From: an uncultured Acetatifactor sp.
Lineage (GTDB): Bacteria; Bacillota; Clostridia; Lachnospirales; Lachnospiraceae
Assembly (NCBI GenBank): GCA_910577035.1
Contig: CAJTKW010000018.1
Location: forward strand, 27,909-70,210
DNA: 42,302 nucleotides
Direction of reading: 5' to 3'
Positions 39,715-42,302 of this stretch are shown piece after piece. Position numbers and translations under genes: made by a program. The stretch's first letter is position 1. Every line of letters begins with the position of its first letter. The notes under the pieces were generated by a model, which saw nothing but the letters and a program-made list of their open reading frames with translations, was not told the origin of the DNA and searched no databases.

Positions 39715-39745
39715 GCAGCGCTCTACCAAGCTGAGCCACGCGCCG
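39672..39745 (-). tRNA. tRNA-Pro (anticodon CGG)
   Basis: Minus strand, 74 nt without encoded CCA. The acceptor stem CGGCGCG/CGCGCCG with discriminator A, a D arm (GCTC...GAGC), an anticodon stem CTGCG/CGCAG with loop TTCGGGA (anticodon CGG) and a T arm with GTTCGAATC are all intact. It serves as the integration target; its 3' part is duplicated at 28201-28244. Confidence 0.95.
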
Positions 39746-39781
39746 ATGATTCGGACAGTGGAATGTACTGCCAACAGTAAA

Positions 39782-39810
39782 ATAATAAATAAAATAGGCT
39801 TGAATGTCAA
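39782..39810 (-). promoter_or_regulatory. tRNA-Pro promoter
   Basis: Minus strand: -35 TTGACA (39805-39810), 17-nt spacer, -10 TATTAT (39782-39787). Transcription would start about 30 nt upstream of the mature tRNA. Confidence 0.75.
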
Positions 39811-39866
39811 GTAAAAAAAGAATAAGATGTAAAATTTACGGTGTAAAGTGCCGGTTGACAGGATTT

Positions 39867-39904
39867 ATCCAAACAGCGTTTCCTGCGTGGTGGCTGTTTG
39901 GGAT
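39867..39904. repeat. imperfect inverted repeat upstream of the XRE/GyrI gene
   Basis: ATCCAAACAGC (39867-39877) and GCTGTTTGGGAT (39893-39904) pair with one extra G. It lies about 80 nt before ATG 39984 and may be an operator for that regulator; no T-run follows. Confidence 0.4.
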
Positions 39905-39983
39905 CCGCTATGCAACAATATAGCAGGTAAGGAAAAGCGGCGGACCGGCCGGTATACAAAGATTGCAAATTGGAGGAAGAATC

Positions 39984-40721
39984 ATGAGCCTGGGAAAGAA
40001 CATTCAGTATTTACGTAAACAAAAGAAAATAACACAGGAACAGCTGGCGGAGATCATGTCTGTCTCCCGCCAGACAATATCCAGGTGGGAGGCGGACGAA
40101 ATCATTCCGGAGCTGAATAAGCTGGTGGCTTTGAGCGATGTGTTTTCCTGCAAGCTGGATACGTTGGTCAGGGAAGATATGGATGCCTGCGGCGAAATCT
40201 ATTCGGAGATTACCATTAAGAGCGTAAAAGGCTTTCGGATGGCCAGATATGTGATGGTTACGCCAAACCCCGAGGATGATGTAACGGCCTATTTGGATGG
40301 CTGGGCCAGAAGGTCCGGCCTGCTGGATCTGCAGCCGGATGCCATGAGGATCGGGTGGGATTTTCCCTTTGTCTCAGGGGAGCTGCAGAACAGATTCGGC
40401 CTCCGCGGGTATGTAGCGGCATATATACTGCCGGAAGGCTTTGAAACAAGCTGTCCGGGGGTCGAGTATGCCGAGCAGAAGGATGCCGAATATGCGGTCA
40501 TTACTATTTATGATCCCTTTGCGGCAGCTTTTGAGAGGATTCCCAATGCTTATAAGAAAATACTGGAATCCTTGCAGGCAAACGGATTCCGGGAAAAGCA
40601 CAGGGAGGATATACTGCCCTGCTTTGAACATGTGTACGAAAAGGAAGGTGTTACCTGCATGGATGTATACATGCACGCGGACAGTGTGTCAAAGACTAAC
40701 AGCTTTACAAGTTTTTCATAG
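39984..40721 (+). CDS. XRE-family regulator with GyrI-like effector domain
   Basis: A 245-residue regulator. The N-terminal HTH is clear: LGKNIQYLRKQKKITQEQLAEIMSVSRQTISRWEADEIIPELNKLVALSDVF, residues 3-55. From about residue 80 there is a beta-rich domain with VTAYLDGWARRSGLLD, MRIGWDFPF, RGYVAAYILPEG and AEYAVITIYDPF, resembling GyrI/SOUL-type ligand-binding domains that sense small hydrophobic or cationic compounds. GGAGGAAG before ATG 39984 fixes the start. Targets unknown; genes just downstream (decayed protease, flavodoxin-like protein) are not obviously linked. Confidence 0.83.
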   Translation: MSLGKNIQYLRKQKKITQEQLAEIMSVSRQTISRWEADEIIPELNKLVALSDVFSCKLDTLVREDMDACGEIYSEITIKSVKGFRMARYVMVTPNPEDDVTAYLDGWARRSGLLDLQPDAMRIGWDFPFVSGELQNRFGLRGYVAAYILPEGFETSCPGVEYAEQKDAEYAVITIYDPFAAAFERIPNAYKKILESLQANGFREKHREDILPCFEHVYEKEGVTCMDVYMHADSVSKTNSFTSFS

Positions 40722-40753
40722 TACCGGGCGGCGGGAACGAGGGCGGAAAGGAG

Positions 40754-40887
40754 ATGGAACTGGTTATGCAGCCGACGCCTGTAACCTGCGGGCAGGCGTG
40801 TATTGCAATGATTGCAGGCAGGGATATAAAGAAGTGATACAGGATATGAAGACAAGCGGCCCTACAAGCATAGGGCACAAGAAATAA
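40754..40887 (+). pseudogene. decayed C39-like papain-fold peptidase fragment
   Basis: From ATG 40754 the frame reads QPTPVTCGQACIAMIAGRDIK, a typical C39-like start with the catalytic CGQACIAM Cys. It then breaks in about 25 codons at TGA. One frame over, the reading continues EVIQDMKTSGPTSIGHKK, the expected next part, and then stops. A one-base loss near 40834 explains the shift. No His or Asp catalytic motif remains downstream. Confidence 0.55.
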
Positions 40888-40947
40888 CTATGGCCCCGAG
40901 TCCGGACTGATCGACGGGGAATATACCTATGGAAAAATAACTTCGTT

Positions 40948-41499
40948 TTAGTCATTTTCGAAAAAGTTTAAAATACTCTTCAGTCCCAACAGGGCGTTTT
41001 CGTCTTTGGTTGCGGGTCTTTCATTGGTGTTATGGCTATATACTGCATCATGAATGTTGCAGCAGTTCATGTGATGCAGAAGCGTACATGCCGTATGAAA
41101 AGCGGTATCTACATGGCCGTCACCGCCCCCGACCAACACGACGGCGCCCTTTTTGGGTTTTGCAATCGGAGCTTCCCCTCGGAAAAACCGGGCACAAAAA
41201 TAGGTTTGAAGCCTGCTCCCTACCTCTAATAATTTCCCGGTGAGTTCCGAAAAGTAGATCGGTGAAGCAATTAAAATGTTATCACATTCCTGTATGTATT
41301 CATATACTCCGCTCATTTCATCCTCTATGGCACATCCTTTATTTTCCCGGCAGTATCGGCAATCAAGGCAGGGTGAAATATTGCACCTGTAAGCGTCTAC
41401 AATTTTATACTCTCCGGTGAGCCTGGCGGTTACTATATTTATGAGGCCGGCCGTATCGCCGTTTATTCTTGGAGATCCGTTAAACAGTAAGGTTTTCAT
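40948..41499 (-). CDS. NADPH-dependent FMN reductase / flavodoxin-fold protein
   Basis: A 183-residue cytoplasmic flavoprotein. MKTLLFNGSPRINGDTAGL provides the FMN phosphate loop (NGSPR-NG). CNISPCLDCRYCRENKGC resembles the Fe-S-type iron-sulfur flavoprotein/reductase branch with four Cys, followed by ASPIYFSELTGKLLEVGSRLQ and GGGDGHVDTA. It probably reduces flavins or quinones. The frame is open to 41658 but homology and promoter position place the start at ATG 41499. There is no ribosome binding site and the promoter predicts that transcription starts at the ATG itself. Confidence 0.85.
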   Translation of the reverse strand: MKTLLFNGSPRINGDTAGLINIVTARLTGEYKIVDAYRCNISPCLDCRYCRENKGCAIEDEMSGVYEYIQECDNILIASPIYFSELTGKLLEVGSRLQTYFCARFFRGEAPIAKPKKGAVVLVGGGDGHVDTAFHTACTLLHHMNCCNIHDAVYSHNTNERPATKDENALLGLKSILNFFEND

Positions 41500-41505
41500 A
41501 ATAGA

Positions 41506-41534
41506 ATTATAATGTCGGGGAACGAAAAGTGCAA
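41506..41534 (-). promoter_or_regulatory. promoter giving a leaderless mRNA for the flavodoxin-fold gene
   Basis: Minus strand: -35 TTGCAC (41529-41534), 17-nt spacer, -10 TATAAT (41506-41511). Six nucleotides separate the -10 from ATG 41499, so the transcript should begin at or next to the start codon. Confidence 0.6.
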
Positions 41535-41636
41535 TATAGACATGGAAGAAACCGATAGGACAAGCACCTGATTGGGGTTTGACAGATGAGCGCGGAACCG
41601 TTAAAGTGAAAGTATCAACAACAAAGGAGAGAGTCC

Positions 41637-42302
41637 ATGTATCATACAATCGTGACATTGAAAAAGGGAGCGGGACGAGACTTAAAAGGCGGCGGAATGT
41701 GGGTATATGACAACGAGATAGATTCCGTTGCAGGCAGTTTTGAAAACGGTGATGTGGTGGAGGTTCGGGATTTTGACGGATACTGCATGGGCTGCGGCTA
41801 TATCAATGCCAATTCCAGAATCCGGGTGAGGATGCTTTCCAGAAAAAGGAATGTTGTGATCAACGAGGCTTTCATGGAGCAGAGGGTGCGGGATGCCTGG
41901 AATTACCGGAAAGAATGTATTGACACTTCAAGCTGCAGGCTGATATTCGGCGAGGCGGATTTTCTCCCCGGCATTGTGGTGGATAAGTTTGCAGATGTGC
42001 TGGTGGTGGAATCGCTGGCATTGGGGATTGACAGGTGGAAGCTGACCATTGTGGAGAGCCTGAAAAGGGTGCTGGCGGAGGACGGTATTACGATCCGCGG
42101 TGTCTATGAGCGCAGCGACGCCAAGGTGCGTCTGCAGGAGGGAATGGAACGCAGCAAGGGCTTTATCGGGGAACCCTTTGACACCAGGGTGGAGATTACG
42201 GAAAACGGTGTAAAGTATATTGTTGACGTAAAAGACGGGCAAAAAACGGGCTTTTTTCTTGACCAAAAATATAATCGCCTTGCTATACAAAAAATATGTA
42301 AA
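41637..42302 (+). CDS. rlmI: class I SAM-dependent rRNA methyltransferase RlmI-like, N-terminal part
   Basis: The first 222 residues, cut by the window edge. An N-terminal PUA-like domain (MYHTIVTLKKGAGRDLKGGGMWVYDNEIDSV to about residue 80) precedes the RlmI-type linker with CRLIFGEADFLPGIVVDKF. A later motif, YIVDVKDGQKTGFFLDQKYNR, is typical of the RlmI/YccW group. The SAM motifs lie beyond the window. The family methylates a 23S rRNA cytosine at C5. AAAGGAGAGA before ATG 41637 supports the start. No frameshift is seen. Confidence 0.85.
   Translation, partial: MYHTIVTLKKGAGRDLKGGGMWVYDNEIDSVAGSFENGDVVEVRDFDGYCMGCGYINANSRIRVRMLSRKRNVVINEAFMEQRVRDAWNYRKECIDTSSCRLIFGEADFLPGIVVDKFADVLVVESLALGIDRWKLTIVESLKRVLAEDGITIRGVYERSDAKVRLQEGMERSKGFIGEPFDTRVEITENGVKYIVDVKDGQKTGFFLDQKYNRLAIQKICK

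Overview
The window looks like chromosome of a Gram-positive anaerobe of the Clostridia, most likely Lachnospiraceae. This is judged from gene content (reverse rubrerythrin with PerR, YhfC-type membrane protease, a vanG-type cluster, [FeFe]-hydrogenase-like proteins), strong AGGAGG-type ribosome binding sites, and moderately GC-rich genes. Genus cannot be fixed from the sequence. A clearly AT-richer block lies at about 28.2-39.7 kb.

Layout. 1-2.7 kb: end of an MTA/SAH nucleosidase, a GtrA-like membrane protein, a YhfC-family membrane protein and a D-2-hydroxyacid dehydrogenase. 2.7-4.8 kb (minus strand): a 181-aa protein of unknown function, then a 161-nt structured segment bounded by a perfect 16-bp inverted repeat, then a stand-alone reverse transcriptase. 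This has the layout of a retron or DRT-like RT plus non-coding RNA, but the RT lacks retron signature motifs. 4.9-6.8 kb: two small conserved proteins, then perR and reverse rubrerythrin with a PerR-box-like operator. 6.9-13.3 kb (minus strand): a complete vanR-vanS-vanG-vanXY-vanT cluster (D-Ala-D-Ser type) with a readable vanR promoter and a repeat-plus-terminator leader before vanG. 13.4-20 kb: a second two-component pair, a glycolipid glycosyltransferase with a partner flippase-like protein, a small nucleotide-binding-like protein and an RsmF-type rRNA methyltransferase. 20-24.5 kb: a soluble ferredoxin/[FeFe]-hydrogenase-like/chemoreceptor fusion in an operon with an ABC solute-binding lipoprotein and a one-piece permease-ATPase. 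24.5-28.2 kb: RluA-type pseudouridine synthase, AI-2E-family permease, O-antigen-ligase-like protein.

28.2-39.7 kb is an integrated element. A 44-bp direct repeat (28201-28244 and 39671-39714) duplicates the 3' part of a tRNA-Pro(CGG) gene that remains intact at the right end, and a tyrosine integrase sits next to the left repeat. The element carries an orphan DNA adenine methylase, many small unknown proteins, an SH3-domain lipoprotein, an XRE regulator and a serine recombinase with an HTH/coiled-coil partner. It also carries a 26-aa hydrophobic peptide gene with a convergent antisense promoter, which looks like a type I toxin-antitoxin module. No relaxase, replication protein or coupling ATPase is visible.

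39.7-42.3 kb: host DNA resumes with an XRE/GyrI-like regulator, a decayed C39-like protease gene, a flavodoxin-fold reductase whose promoter predicts a leaderless mRNA, and the start of an RlmI-type rRNA methyltransferase cut by the window edge.
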